A stretch of DNA of 64,000 nt, from assembly GCF_025151045.1 (NCBI RefSeq), contig NZ_CP102285.1, forward strand, positions 3,906,001 through 3,970,000, given 5' to 3'. Every line of letters starts with the position of its first letter. The stretch's first letter is position 1. The translations under genes and the position numbers were made by a program. The notes below the pieces were generated by a model. It did not search any database. It was not told where the DNA came from and saw only the letters and a list, made by a program, of their open reading frames with translations. The DNA is from Parabacteroides johnsonii DSM 18315 (GTDB lineage: Bacteria > Bacteroidota > Bacteroidia > Bacteroidales > Tannerellaceae). Shown in pieces: positions 1-8,308 of this stretch.

Positions 1-1993
1 CGGTGGGTATATTGATGTTTCAAAATATAACGACGGTGAACGCGGTGGTTCCGTAAAGGTGCGTGCCAAGATTACGAAACTGGACAACAAGACGCTTGTT
101 ATCAGCGAGATCCCATATGGAAAGACAACCTCTACTTTGATTGAATCGATCCTAAAAGCAAACGATAAGGGAAAGATCAAAATCAAGAAGGTGGATGATA
201 ATACGGCCCGTAACGTGGAAATCCTCGTGCACCTGGCTCCAGGTGTCTCTTCCGACAAAACGATCGATGCGTTGTATGCTTTCACGGATTGCGAGATCAG
301 CATTTCACCGAATTGTTGTGTCATTATGGACAACAAGCCGCACTTCCTGACGGTAAGCGATGTGCTGAAGCATTCGACTGACGACACGCTTCACCTGCTC
401 CGTACCGAACTGGAGATACAGAAAGGGGAATTGGAAGAATCGCTCTTTTTCGCTTCCCTGGAAAAGATATTCATCGAAGAACGCATCTACAAAGACAAGG
501 AGTTTGAAGAGGCGAAAGATATGGACGAGGCGATCGCTCACATCGACAAACGCCTTGACCCGTTCAAACCGCACTTTATCCGCGAAGTGACCCGTGAGGA
601 TATCCTGAAACTGATGGAGATCAAGATGGGACGTATCCTTAAGTTCAATACGGACAAATGTAATGCGACCATTGCCCAGTATAAGGAAGAGATTGCCAAG
701 ATTGACGACCATCTGGCGCATATCGTGGATTATACGGTCGACTGGTTTATGATGCTGAAAGAAAAATACGGCAAGAACTATCCGCGTATGACCGAGGTGC
801 GCAATTTCGACACGATCGAGGCGACTAAAGTGGTCGAAGCGAACGAAAAACTATATATCAACCGTGCCGAAGGATTTATAGGGACAGGTTTGAAGAAGGA
901 CGAATTTGTCTGCAACTGTTCCGACATCGACGATATTATTCTTTTCTACCGCAACGGCACGTACAAGGTCGTGAAGGTGAGCGAGAAGATGTTCGTCGGA
1001 AAAGATATTCTTTACTTGAATGTCTTCAAGAGGAATGATAACCGTACGATCTATAATGTGATTTATCGGGATGGAAAGGTGGGGTATAATTATATCAAAC
1101 GTTTTGCCGTAACAGGTGTGACACGTGATAAGGAATATGATATTACCAAGGGAACGGAAGGTTCTCGCATCCTTTATTTCAGTGCCAATGCCAATGGCGA
1201 AGCCGAGACGGTAAAGGTGATCCTGAAGCCGAAACCCCGCCAGAAATTACTTGTCTTTGAGAAGGATTTCAGCGAGATCGCGATCAAAGGGCGTGGCTCT
1301 ATGGGGAATATCCTGACAAAGGCGGATATCCATAAGGTCAGCCTGAAGCAGAAAGGAAGTTCGACCTTGGGAGGCCGTATGGTTTGGTTTGATCGCGATG
1401 TATTACGCCTGAATTACGACGGGCGTGGAGAGGAGTTGGGTGAATTCCAGAGTGACGATCTGATCCTGGTGATTCTTCAGAATGGCGATTTCTATACGAC
1501 CAATTTCGATCTGAGCAACCATTATGAACCTACTATATTGAATATCGAGAAGTTTGATGCGAATAAGGTTTGGACGGCTGCCCTTTACGATGCCGACCAA
1601 AAGTATTATTATCTGAAACGTTTCCAGTTGGAGGCTGGAAGCCGCAAGCAGAATTTCCTCGGTGAGAATCCGAAAAGTCGTTTGATGCTGCTTACCGACG
1701 AGGCTTATCCGCGAATCGAGGCGGTGTTTGGCGGGCATGACGCTTTTCGTGAACCGCTGGTGTTGGATGCGGAAGAATTCATTGCCGTGAAAGGATTCAA
1801 GGCGAAAGGAAAACGTATTTCGACTTTTGATATAGAAACAATCAACGAACTCGATCCCGTCCGTTTTGCTCCGGTGGAACAACCGCAGGAGCAGAATGAC
1901 GATGATGGTGGGGAAGCGGATCTCGATCCGGATGCAGATAAGAGCAACTCGGATATTATCGATGAGATTACCGGGCAAATGAAGCTTTTTTGA
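1..1993 (+). CDS. parC: DNA topoisomerase IV / gyrase subunit A, 5' end cut by the window
   Basis: This is the breakage-reunion (A) subunit of a type II topoisomerase, which decatenates or relaxes DNA together with a ParE/GyrB partner not in the window. The frame is open from base 2 and the GTG at 59 is an internal valine, so the start lies outside. The visible 660 or so codons lack the catalytic tyrosine region and begin inside the DNA-cleavage core; a helical stretch follows (about codons 140-250) and then a long C-terminal domain of beta-rich repeats. The C-terminus is acidic (runs of Asp and Glu) and ends shortly before a DUF3316 gene. Bacteroidales carry a GyrA and a second A subunit usually called ParC; the divergent C-terminal domain favours ParC, but GyrA naming cannot be excluded from this fragment. 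Confidence 0.85.
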   Translation, partial: GGYIDVSKYNDGERGGSVKVRAKITKLDNKTLVISEIPYGKTTSTLIESILKANDKGKIKIKKVDDNTARNVEILVHLAPGVSSDKTIDALYAFTDCEISISPNCCVIMDNKPHFLTVSDVLKHSTDDTLHLLRTELEIQKGELEESLFFASLEKIFIEERIYKDKEFEEAKDMDEAIAHIDKRLDPFKPHFIREVTREDILKLMEIKMGRILKFNTDKCNATIAQYKEEIAKIDDHLAHIVDYTVDWFMMLKEKYGKNYPRMTEVRNFDTIEATKVVEANEKLYINRAEGFIGTGLKKDEFVCNCSDIDDIILFYRNGTYKVVKVSEKMFVGKDILYLNVFKRNDNRTIYNVIYRDGKVGYNYIKRFAVTGVTRDKEYDITKGTEGSRILYFSANANGEAETVKVILKPKPRQKLLVFEKDFSEIAIKGRGSMGNILTKADIHKVSLKQKGSSTLGGRMVWFDRDVLRLNYDGRGEELGEFQSDDLILVILQNGDFYTTNFDLSNHYEPTILNIEKFDANKVWTAALYDADQKYYYLKRFQLEAGSRKQNFLGENPKSRLMLLTDEAYPRIEAVFGGHDAFREPLVLDAEEFIAVKGFKAKGKRISTFDIETINELDPVRFAPVEQPQEQNDDDGGEADLDPDADKSNSDIIDEITGQMKLF

Positions 1994-2029
1994 GTATGAA
2001 GAATGAATAATTTAAAAAGAATGATTTAG

Positions 2030-2929
2030 GTGTCAACTGTTAAACGTCCACTATTAATTGTCAACTGTCAATTGTCAATTGTCAATTTCCTCTGCCTTCT
2101 CTTCCTTTGCCTCCCTTTTCCGGCAACCGCTCAGGCAGAGGACGCGCCCCGCTCGACCAACGAGAGCACGATGGTCGGGATCGGCGGTTATAATTTGAGG
2201 GATACCTATCTCTCGCCTAGTACGGACATTAATTATACAGGTTGGGTGGCACGGATTCTCAATGAACGGATGAAAGTCGTACGGTTGGCAGACTATAATG
2301 TGTCCCGCCAGCAATTGATTAATGTGGAGTTCGGTTCGACCCGAAATGGTGCAGGGACAGCAAACGAATATGCCGGATTCGTGGATTATAGTCTGGGCTA
2401 TCATTACCGTTTTCCTCACCTGCAACCCGGATTGAAGGTCCTGACCGGAGCGTCCGCACGTCTTTCGGGAGGTTTTATCTATAATACGCGTAACAGCAAC
2501 AATCCGGTTTCAGGCAAGGCGGATTTCGATTTGAACCTGTCAGCTATGGCAATCTATAATTTTAAGATCAAGGACTTTCCGCTCACGCTCCGTTATCAGG
2601 CGGAGATACCGTTTGCCGGTGTACTCTTCTCGGTGCATAAGGGCGAACCCTATTATTTCTTGACGCAAGGTAGTGCGGACGGGATCGTGCGGTTCAGTTC
2701 GTTCCATAATAAGTTTGCGATGAGGAACTATTTCACGCTCGATATTCCGGTGTCGAGCTTTACGGTCCGTGTCGGTTACCTGAACAGTATGTACCGGACG
2801 GATGTGAACAGCATCAAGACGCATGTCCTCTCCAACTCGTTTATGATCGGACTTGTGAAAGAGTTTGTCTCTTTCGGAGGCAAGCGGTTGAAGAGCGAGC
2901 GAGATCGGTATAAAAGTGCTTACTATTAA
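2030..2929 (+). CDS. DUF3316 family secreted or outer-membrane protein
   Basis: The 299-residue product has a hydrophobic leader (about residues 8-35, ending near PATAQA) and then a glycine- and tyrosine-rich body with alternating polar and apolar strands, as in small outer-membrane beta-barrels. It resembles the Bacteroidales DUF3316 family, whose function is not known. The start is uncertain: the GTG at 2030 is the first possible start after an in-frame stop, and the next 20 codons are written by a TTGTCAAT-type intergenic repeat, so the native start may be a TTG nearer the hydrophobic core. It sits between the topoisomerase gene and an S41 protease gene on the same strand and may be co-transcribed with the latter (13-bp gap). 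Confidence 0.7.
   Translation: MSTVKRPLLIVNCQLSIVNFLCLLFLCLPFPATAQAEDAPRSTNESTMVGIGGYNLRDTYLSPSTDINYTGWVARILNERMKVVRLADYNVSRQQLINVEFGSTRNGAGTANEYAGFVDYSLGYHYRFPHLQPGLKVLTGASARLSGGFIYNTRNSNNPVSGKADFDLNLSAMAIYNFKIKDFPLTLRYQAEIPFAGVLFSVHKGEPYYFLTQGSADGIVRFSSFHNKFAMRNYFTLDIPVSSFTVRVGYLNSMYRTDVNSIKTHVLSNSFMIGLVKEFVSFGGKRLKSERDRYKSAYY
2057..2087. repeat. AATTGTCAATTG-type intergenic repeat inside a coding start
   Basis: Several near-tandem units of TCAATTG occur here. Similar runs are at 7271-7296, 34627-34658 and 61983-62050. Here the run is in frame with the DUF3316 gene and encodes part of its N-terminus. Confidence 0.7.
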
Positions 2930-2942
2930 AGATTTATGATTT

Positions 2943-3950
2943 ATGAGACCTTTTCTCTTTTCCCTCTGTCTCCTCTTTTTCTTCGGTTGCGAGAAAGCAA
3001 CGGAATATAATTCGTCCCCCCGTGATAATTTCGAGGCGCTTTGGCGTATCATGGACGAGAACTACTGCTTCTTTGCTTTCAAGGATGTCGACTGGGACGA
3101 GGTGCACGACCGCTACAATCTGCTTGTTAAAGATACGATGGATCAGTACGAATTGTTTGATATCCTCGGCAAGATGTTGGCCGAGGTAAAAGATGGGCAT
3201 ACCAACCTGATCTCTTCTTTTGATATGTCTCGTTACTGGGCTTGGTATGAAGATTATCCGGCCAACTTCTATACCGAAATACAAGATAATTATCTCGGCA
3301 CGGATTACAAGATTGCCGGAGGCATGAAGTACAAACGTTTGGCGGACGATAAGATCGGATATGTCTATTACGGTAGTTTTTCGAGCGGTGTGGGTGAAAA
3401 CAACCTTGATTATATGTTCGCACATTTCAAGGGATGCAAAGGGTTGATATTCGATGTGCGCGACAATGGGGGCGGTTCCATGCTCTATTCCGACCGTATC
3501 GCCTCGCGTTTCCTTGAGGAAAGGATTCTGACGGGGTATACGCAATATAAGAAAGGAAACGGGCATAACGATTTCACCCAGCCCAATCCGGTCTATCTTT
3601 CTCCTTCAGACCGTATTCGCTGGCCTTATCCGGTGGTCGTGTTGACCAATCGGCATTCCTATAGTGCCACGAACGATTTTGTCAATGTGATGCGTCTCCT
3701 TCCGCAAGTCACGGTCATGGGTGACCGTACGGGAGGCGGCAGCGGCTTGCCTTTCAGTTCGGAATTACCGAACGGATGGAGTGTCCGTTTCTCGGCCTGC
3801 CCGGTCCTGGATGTAAACAAACAGCATACGGAGTTCGGAATCGATCCGGACATTGCGGTTTCCATTACGGGCGAGGATATCCAAAAAGGACGGGATACGA
3901 TCATAGAGGCGGCGATAGAGTTGTTGTTGGCAAAAGGGGATTACAAATAA
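2943..3950 (+). CDS. S41 family peptidase, lipoprotein
   Basis: The product (335 residues) is predicted to be a serine protease of the C-terminal-processing (tail-specific) family, anchored in the envelope. It starts with a short lipoprotein signal with lipobox FFFGC (Cys16). The S41 core follows: a helical N-terminal part to about residue 100, then the beta-rich catalytic domain with the conserved stretch FDVRDNGGG (about 170-178) and the nucleophile region NRHSYSATNDF, where Ser241 is the expected catalytic serine. No PDZ domain is obvious, so this is the short, tricorn-like type common in Bacteroidales. It follows the DUF3316 gene by 13 bp and is convergent with the Rpn-family gene. Substrate unknown. 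Confidence 0.87.
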   Translation: MRPFLFSLCLLFFFGCEKATEYNSSPRDNFEALWRIMDENYCFFAFKDVDWDEVHDRYNLLVKDTMDQYELFDILGKMLAEVKDGHTNLISSFDMSRYWAWYEDYPANFYTEIQDNYLGTDYKIAGGMKYKRLADDKIGYVYYGSFSSGVGENNLDYMFAHFKGCKGLIFDVRDNGGGSMLYSDRIASRFLEERILTGYTQYKKGNGHNDFTQPNPVYLSPSDRIRWPYPVVVLTNRHSYSATNDFVNVMRLLPQVTVMGDRTGGGSGLPFSSELPNGWSVRFSACPVLDVNKQHTEFGIDPDIAVSITGEDIQKGRDTIIEAAIELLLAKGDYK

Positions 3951-3973
3951 AGAGAAACAGAAGTATCTTTTCC

Positions 3974-4906
3974 TCATAAAGATAGGATTATTTCTTCACT
4001 TAAACCGGTGTATTTTGCGATGGTCGCAATGTCTACTCCCGTGTTTTTCATCTTGGAAGCGACTTGGCGTATACCATCTGCAAGACCTTCTGCTTTTCCT
4101 TCCGCTTTCCCCTCTATTCTCCCTTCTAATTTGGCTGTGCCGATCACGTCGTTTTGAATCATGATGGCGTCGAGGTGACGATCATAGACAAGGCGTTCCT
4201 CGGGCGACATCGAGTAGTATTTCAAAATCTCGCGTGCCTCTTTCAAGCCCGGTGCGGTCGTGTCAGGATGGATTGTGCCGTCTTTCAGGTATTCGATCCA
4301 TTCGTCTAAAGGGGTAAGAGCCACTTTGTCGAACTCGTTTACACGGATCAGGATATATTCGGGAAAGATTTCGGCAGGAAGACGTGAGACGATCACATCC
4401 CGTTCACGCGTGTTGACACGCAGATGGTCTCCCGTATGTACACCGACGAAATGATTTTGGCCGTGATAGATATAGTCTGTCCCAATACCAATGTCGAAAT
4501 AGAGGATGCTGATGGAGTAGACTTTCTTGATTTTCTCGTAGCCTTCGCCAAGCGAGATATGTTCAGTGATAGCTTTAGCTACGCCGTACAGGATGCGTTC
4601 CAAGTAGTGCAGTTCGCGTGTGTTCTGTATCTCGACAAGGATGATTTCGCCTTTGCTGTTCAAGGCTTTGATGTCGACACGGTTGAACTTGTCGTCGGCG
4701 CTTTCCTGGTTGCCTTCACTTTCGAGGATTTCGACGATCCTGATTTCTTCGTTCAGCATGACGGTCAGGAAACCGTCAAGCACATCGAAATTGGCCTTTT
4801 GGCGCAACAAACGCTTGATGGCCCAGTCGAAGCGAATATACCTGTCCTGCAACTTTTTTCTTTCCATCTCTTCCGTGATTTTCAGATCCGACCCTTTTTC
4901 TTTCAT
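3974..4906 (-). CDS. Rpn family recombination-promoting nuclease / PD-(D/E)XK transposase-like protein
   Basis: The 310-residue protein matches the Rpn (PD-(D/E)XK nuclease transposase-like) family that is multicopy in Bacteroidales. The N-terminal motif FDWAIKRLLRQKANFDVLDGFL (spread over about 28-50) and the core D...ILVEIQN motif (about residues 77-95) give the Asp and the Glu-X-Gln expected at the nuclease active site. The C-terminal third is helical, with a Glu/Gly/Lys-rich low-complexity stretch (GRIEGKAEGKAEG). Family members such as E. coli RpnA have DNA endonuclease activity and promote RecA-independent recombination; the role here is inferred. It stands alone, with its own promoter at 4940-4969. 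Confidence 0.85.
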   Translation of the reverse strand: MKEKGSDLKITEEMERKKLQDRYIRFDWAIKRLLRQKANFDVLDGFLTVMLNEEIRIVEILESEGNQESADDKFNRVDIKALNSKGEIILVEIQNTRELHYLERILYGVAKAITEHISLGEGYEKIKKVYSISILYFDIGIGTDYIYHGQNHFVGVHTGDHLRVNTRERDVIVSRLPAEIFPEYILIRVNEFDKVALTPLDEWIEYLKDGTIHPDTTAPGLKEAREILKYYSMSPEERLVYDRHLDAIMIQNDVIGTAKLEGRIEGKAEGKAEGLADGIRQVASKMKNTGVDIATIAKYTGLSEEIILSL

Positions 4907-4939
4907 AGTTACTGTTTTTATTTGTTATTACTTGATCCA

Positions 4940-4969
4940 CAAATATACATATTATTTATAAACGGGCAA
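4940..4969 (-). promoter_or_regulatory. promoter of the Rpn-family gene
   Basis: On the minus strand TTG (4969-4967) is followed after 19 bases by TATATTTG (4947-4940). This fits the Bacteroidota sigma-ABfr consensus (TTG, N19-21, TAnnTTTG) and lies 34 bases before the start codon. Confidence 0.65.
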
Positions 4970-5073
4970 CGGATTGGGAAGAATGTTCAAGGTCGCCGCA
5001 CCCAATCCTGCAACAACAATTTCTTATTTCTATGGAGAGAAAAATCTTTTTTGTCTCGGATAATTCTTTCTTA

Positions 5074-5189
5074 AGTGCCTATTAATTCTGTAATCGGTGC
5101 CAGTGATTATATAATCAGTGATTGTGATTATATAATTGCTGGCACTGATTTTATAATCGCAACCACCGATTACAAAATTAATAGGCACT
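5074..5189. repeat. 116-bp imperfect palindrome with internal short repeats
   Basis: Two 26-base arms (5074-5099 and 5164-5189) are inverted copies with one mismatch. The 64 bases between them hold three variants of GTGATTATATAATC, itself nearly palindromic. The element lies between the Rpn promoter and tRNA-Leu and contains no reading frame of note. It could be a MITE-like element or a cruciform-forming regulatory site; nothing in the sequence decides. Confidence 0.8.
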
Positions 5190-5273
5190 CCGATGTTTTT
5201 TTATGCCTATGTAGATAAGTTTTCCAGCAATATTTGCAGATTAACAGAATTTGTTTACCTTTGCAAACGCAAT

Positions 5274-5355
5274 GCGGCTGTGGTGTAATTGGTAGCCACG
5301 TCAGACTTAGGATCTGATGCTTCACGGCGTGGGGGTTCGAGTCCCTTCAGCCGCA
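5274..5355 (+). tRNA. tRNA-Leu (anticodon TAG)
   Basis: The acceptor stem GCGGCTG (5274-5280) pairs with CAGCCGC (5348-5354) and the discriminator base is A (5355). The anticodon stem TCAGA/TCTGA (5301-5305, 5313-5317) encloses the loop CTTAGGA with anticodon TAG at 5308-5310. There is a long class II variable arm and a GGTTCGAGTCC T-arm. CCA is not encoded. It is a single tRNA gene with its own terminator. Confidence 0.97.
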
Positions 5356-5359
5356 CAAA

Positions 5360-5393
5360 AGAGTTTGTTCGATTGAGAGCAAGCTCTTTTTTT
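5360..5393 (+). terminator. intrinsic terminator of tRNA-Leu
   Basis: AGAGTTTG (5360-5367) pairs with CAAGCTCT (5380-5387) with one G-U pair, followed directly by seven T (5387-5393). Confidence 0.75.
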
Positions 5394-5409
5394 ATTTGCC
5401 GGATGTTCC

Positions 5410-5417
5410 TATCTTTG
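5410..5417 (+). promoter_or_regulatory. -7 box upstream of the zinc-type transporter operon
   Basis: TATCTTTG matches the Bacteroidota -7 consensus and lies 25 bases before the start codon at 5443. No clear -33 TTG is seen at the right distance, so this is a candidate. Confidence 0.5.
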
Positions 5418-5442
5418 TATCCTTGTCAAAATAAATAATAAG

Positions 5443-6339
5443 ATGAAATATACCGGAATATATATCCTGTTGACGGTATTGTTGCTACTTGCCGCATGTA
5501 CCGGAAAGCTGACGGAAGGAAAGGTGGTAACAGTGACGATAGAGCCACAACGTTTCTTTTCTGAAAAGATAGCAGGAGATAAGTTTGCCATCCATTGTGT
5601 AGTTCCATCCGGGCAGAGTCCGGAGACGTATGATCCGACTCCAAGGCAAATGGTGCAGATCGGACAGAGTGAAGCGTATCTGCAAATCGGTTATATCGGT
5701 TTCGAGCAGGTATGGATGCAGAAGATTCGTGAAAATAATCCCGATTTGAAGATATTCGATGTCTCGCAGGGCATGCAGTTTGTAAAAGAGACGGAGGAAG
5801 AGGAGCACCGGCATGAAGGGCATGGTGATGGACATCATCACCATGCGGGCGGTATCGACCCACATATCTGGAGCTCCATCGAAGGGGCAAAGGTTATTGC
5901 CTGGAATACGCTGAACGCTTTTATTGAACTGGATAAGGAGAATACGGAGTATTATTGGAAAAATTATAACGATTTGCTGGCGGATATCGATAAGACGGAG
6001 GCTGAGATCAAGCGTCTACTCGACCCGTTGACCGACCGTACTTTTATCATCTATCATCCTGCTTTGACTTATTTTGCCGATGAATTCAACCTCGTCCAAC
6101 TTTGTATCGAGATGGATGGGAAAGAACCTTCACCTGCCCAGTTGAAGCAATTGGTAATGACGGCGAAGGAACACCATACGAAAGTTGTTTTTATCCAGCA
6201 GGAGTTCGATCAGAAAAATGCCGAACTGATTGCGAAAGAAACAGGTTGCCGGCTCGTGAAAATCAACCCGCTGGATTATCATTGGAATACGGAACTGATT
6301 CATATAGCGAAAGCATTGGCTGATGGAGAAACTGATTGA
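5443..6339 (+). CDS. znuA: metal (zinc-type) ABC transporter substrate-binding lipoprotein
   Basis: This cluster A-I solute-binding protein captures a divalent metal, most likely Zn, for ABC import. It has a lipoprotein signal with lipobox LAAC (Cys19). A His/Glu/Asp-rich loop at about residues 120-140 (EEEEHRHEGHGDGHHHH) is the metal-sensing loop typical of ZnuA rather than of manganese-specific members. It is followed by GGIDPHIW, where the histidine is an expected ligand, then IYHPALTYFADEF and a C-terminal EFDQKNAE. The length (298) is normal. The stop overlaps the ATPase start by 17 bases, so the two are translationally coupled. A -7 box lies at 5410. No Zur box could be identified by eye. 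Confidence 0.9.
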   Translation: MKYTGIYILLTVLLLLAACTGKLTEGKVVTVTIEPQRFFSEKIAGDKFAIHCVVPSGQSPETYDPTPRQMVQIGQSEAYLQIGYIGFEQVWMQKIRENNPDLKIFDVSQGMQFVKETEEEEHRHEGHGDGHHHHAGGIDPHIWSSIEGAKVIAWNTLNAFIELDKENTEYYWKNYNDLLADIDKTEAEIKRLLDPLTDRTFIIYHPALTYFADEFNLVQLCIEMDGKEPSPAQLKQLVMTAKEHHTKVVFIQQEFDQKNAELIAKETGCRLVKINPLDYHWNTELIHIAKALADGETD

Positions 6340-7084
6340 CATAGAACATGTGACGGCCGCCTACGGTAATAAAACCGTATTGCGGGATATCTCTTTGACG
6401 GTTTGGAAAGGTGATTTCTTGGGTATTATCGGACCGAACGGAGGAGGGAAGACGACCTTGCTGAAGGTTATACTCGGCTTGTTGCCGCCTGTTTCCGGTA
6501 TGATCCGCTTTTATGAGGACGGACAGATGGTCCCTTCTCTCCGGATCGGTTATCTTCCTCAGTTGAACAACATTGATAAGAAGTTCCCGATCTCCGTGCG
6601 CGAGGTGGTGACTTCGGGGTTGGCTTCAGAAAAGCCGCTGTTCCGTTCTTACAGTGCAAGCCAGAAACAGCGAGTGGAGGAGGTACTTGGAAAAATGGGG
6701 TTGGAAGATTTGGCGGGCCGGGCGATCGGCGAGCTGTCCGGCGGACAATTGCAACGTGTGTTGTTGGGACGTTCCATTGTTTCCCGTCCGCAGGTGCTGA
6801 TCTTAGACGAGCCGAACTCATATGTAGACAAGCGGTTCGAGTCTCATTTCTATAAACTCCTGGATGAGATCAATAAGGAGAGTGCGATCATTCTGGTTTC
6901 GCATGATATCGGAACTGTATTGGCGATGGTGAAAAACATTGCTTGTGTAAACGAAACATTACATTACCATCCCGGAGCGGATGTGTCCGAAGAGTGGCTG
7001 GGCGAGAAATATGCCTGCCCGATAGAACTGATCGGACATGGAGATCTACCGCATCGGGTTTTGAAAAAACACGAACATGAGTAA
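6323..7084 (+). CDS. znuC: metal ABC transporter ATP-binding protein
   Basis: This is the ATPase that powers import by the upstream substrate-binding protein. Walker A (GPNGGGKTT) is at about residues 37-45, the signature LSGGQLQR at about 138-145, Walker B VLILDEP just after, and the switch histidine in LVSHD. The length of 253 residues is usual. It overlaps the substrate-binding gene by 17 bases and the next small gene by 8. The membrane permease (ZnuB) that should follow is not here: the next gene encodes only a 66-residue membrane protein, so the permease must lie elsewhere or be shared with another system. Confidence 0.9.
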   Translation: MEKLIDIEHVTAAYGNKTVLRDISLTVWKGDFLGIIGPNGGGKTTLLKVILGLLPPVSGMIRFYEDGQMVPSLRIGYLPQLNNIDKKFPISVREVVTSGLASEKPLFRSYSASQKQRVEEVLGKMGLEDLAGRAIGELSGGQLQRVLLGRSIVSRPQVLILDEPNSYVDKRFESHFYKLLDEINKESAIILVSHDIGTVLAMVKNIACVNETLHYHPGADVSEEWLGEKYACPIELIGHGDLPHRVLKKHEHE

Positions 7085-7277
7085 TCTTTGTTTGATAGGC
7101 TTGCCGGAAGTCGGATATATTGCCGGTATCGCTGTTCTTATATTCGGTATTACCGCTGTGAGGCAAAATCCTTTCATCAGTCGTGGACAGAAGATTCTTT
7201 GGATACTGACTATTGTCGTTTTGAACTGGATCGGCCTGTTGCTGTATTACTATACCTATTACATTAAGAAGAATTGA
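7077..7277 (+). CDS. small two-helix membrane protein (PLDc_N-like)
   Basis: The 66-residue protein has two transmembrane segments (about residues 12-30 and 42-62) joined by a short polar loop, RQNPFISRGQK. The pattern, with WILTIVVLNWIGLLLYY in the second helix, resembles the phospholipase D-nuclease N-terminal (PLDc_N) domain, found alone in many small membrane proteins. It overlaps the transporter ATPase by 8 bases and so belongs to that operon. It is far too short to be the missing permease; a partner or stabilising role is only a guess. Its stop codon lies in a TTGACAATTG-type repeat. Confidence 0.65.
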   Translation: MSNLCLIGLPEVGYIAGIAVLIFGITAVRQNPFISRGQKILWILTIVVLNWIGLLLYYYTYYIKKN

Positions 7278-7296
7278 CAATTGATAATTGACAATT
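7271..7296. repeat. TTGACAATTG-type intergenic repeat
   Basis: The stretch GAATTGACAATTGATAATTG and six more bases fills the entire gap between the small membrane protein and the epimerase. It supplies the stop codon of the former and sits where the ribosome binding site of the latter would be. Confidence 0.7.
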
Positions 7297-8307
7297 ATGA
7301 AAAAGATATTGATTACGGGGGCCAGTGGTTTTATTGGTGGTTTCCTGGTGAAGGAGGCGCTTGAACGGGGATATGAAACCTGGGCGGGTGTCCGTTCGAC
7401 AAGTAGTCGTGCGAATTTGCAGGATAAACGGATTCGTTTTATCGATTTGAAATATTCCGACCGTGAGTCATTGACTGTTCAGTTGGCTGATTTTGTCCGG
7501 GAGCATGGCCCTTGGGATTATGTGATCCATAACGCCGGACTGACGAAGACACTTGATAAAAGGAACTTTTATCGTATCAATGCCCAGAATACGGCTAACC
7601 TGATCGAGGCGCTTGCCACATCGGGTTGCAAACCGGAGAAATTTCTTCTGATGAGCAGCTTGAGCAGCTACGGGCGTGGAGACGAGAAAACGTTCCGCCC
7701 CATCTCTCTGGATGATCCTCAATTGCCTGATACAGACTATGGAAAGAGCAAGCTGGAGGCGGAGAATTATTTGCGGCATCAGTCTTATTTCCCGTATGTG
7801 ATCCTGCGTCCGACAGGAGTGTATGGGCCGGGCGAGAAAGATTATTTCATGGAGATTAAAAGTATAAAGTCCGGTTTTGATTTTGCTGTCGGTTTTACGC
7901 CTCAGCGTATTACTTTTATATATGTAAAGGATCTGGCTACCGTTGCTTTCCTTGCTTTGGAAAATGAGGCTGTCCGGAACCGCCATTATTTTGTGGCGGA
8001 CGGTGATGTCTATACAGATGAATCGTTCGCCCGGATGATACAGGAAATCCTGCGGAAGAAACATGTTCTGCATGCCCGTATTCCAATGAGACTGGTGCAT
8101 ATAGCCTGCCAAGGGTCTGAATGGATAGGCAAGCTACTGAAGAAGAGTATGACATTGAATACAGATAAATATATAATCCTGAAACAGCGTAACTGGATTT
8201 GTGATGTTACGCCGCTTCAGGATGAATTGGGCTTCGTCCCGGCTTACCCGTTACGCCGTGGCCTGGAAGAAAGCATAGAATGGTATAGGAAGGAAGGCTG
8301 GCTGTGA
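7297..8307 (+). CDS. NAD-dependent epimerase/dehydratase family protein
   Basis: This extended short-chain dehydrogenase most likely acts on a nucleotide sugar or similar substrate. The Rossmann motif GASGFIGG is at residues 9-16, and the active-site serine lies in LLMSSLSSYG with the YxxxK pair DYGKSK further on (about 147-152). I chose the ATG at 7297; the in-frame TTG at 7288 lies inside a repeat and adds only three residues. It ends one base before the convergent DUF2807 gene stops. The substrate cannot be told; members of this type are often annotated dihydroflavonol-4-reductase-like. Confidence 0.85.
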   Translation: MKKILITGASGFIGGFLVKEALERGYETWAGVRSTSSRANLQDKRIRFIDLKYSDRESLTVQLADFVREHGPWDYVIHNAGLTKTLDKRNFYRINAQNTANLIEALATSGCKPEKFLLMSSLSSYGRGDEKTFRPISLDDPQLPDTDYGKSKLEAENYLRHQSYFPYVILRPTGVYGPGEKDYFMEIKSIKSGFDFAVGFTPQRITFIYVKDLATVAFLALENEAVRNRHYFVADGDVYTDESFARMIQEILRKKHVLHARIPMRLVHIACQGSEWIGKLLKKSMTLNTDKYIILKQRNWICDVTPLQDELGFVPAYPLRRGLEESIEWYRKEGWL

Positions 8308-8308
8308 G

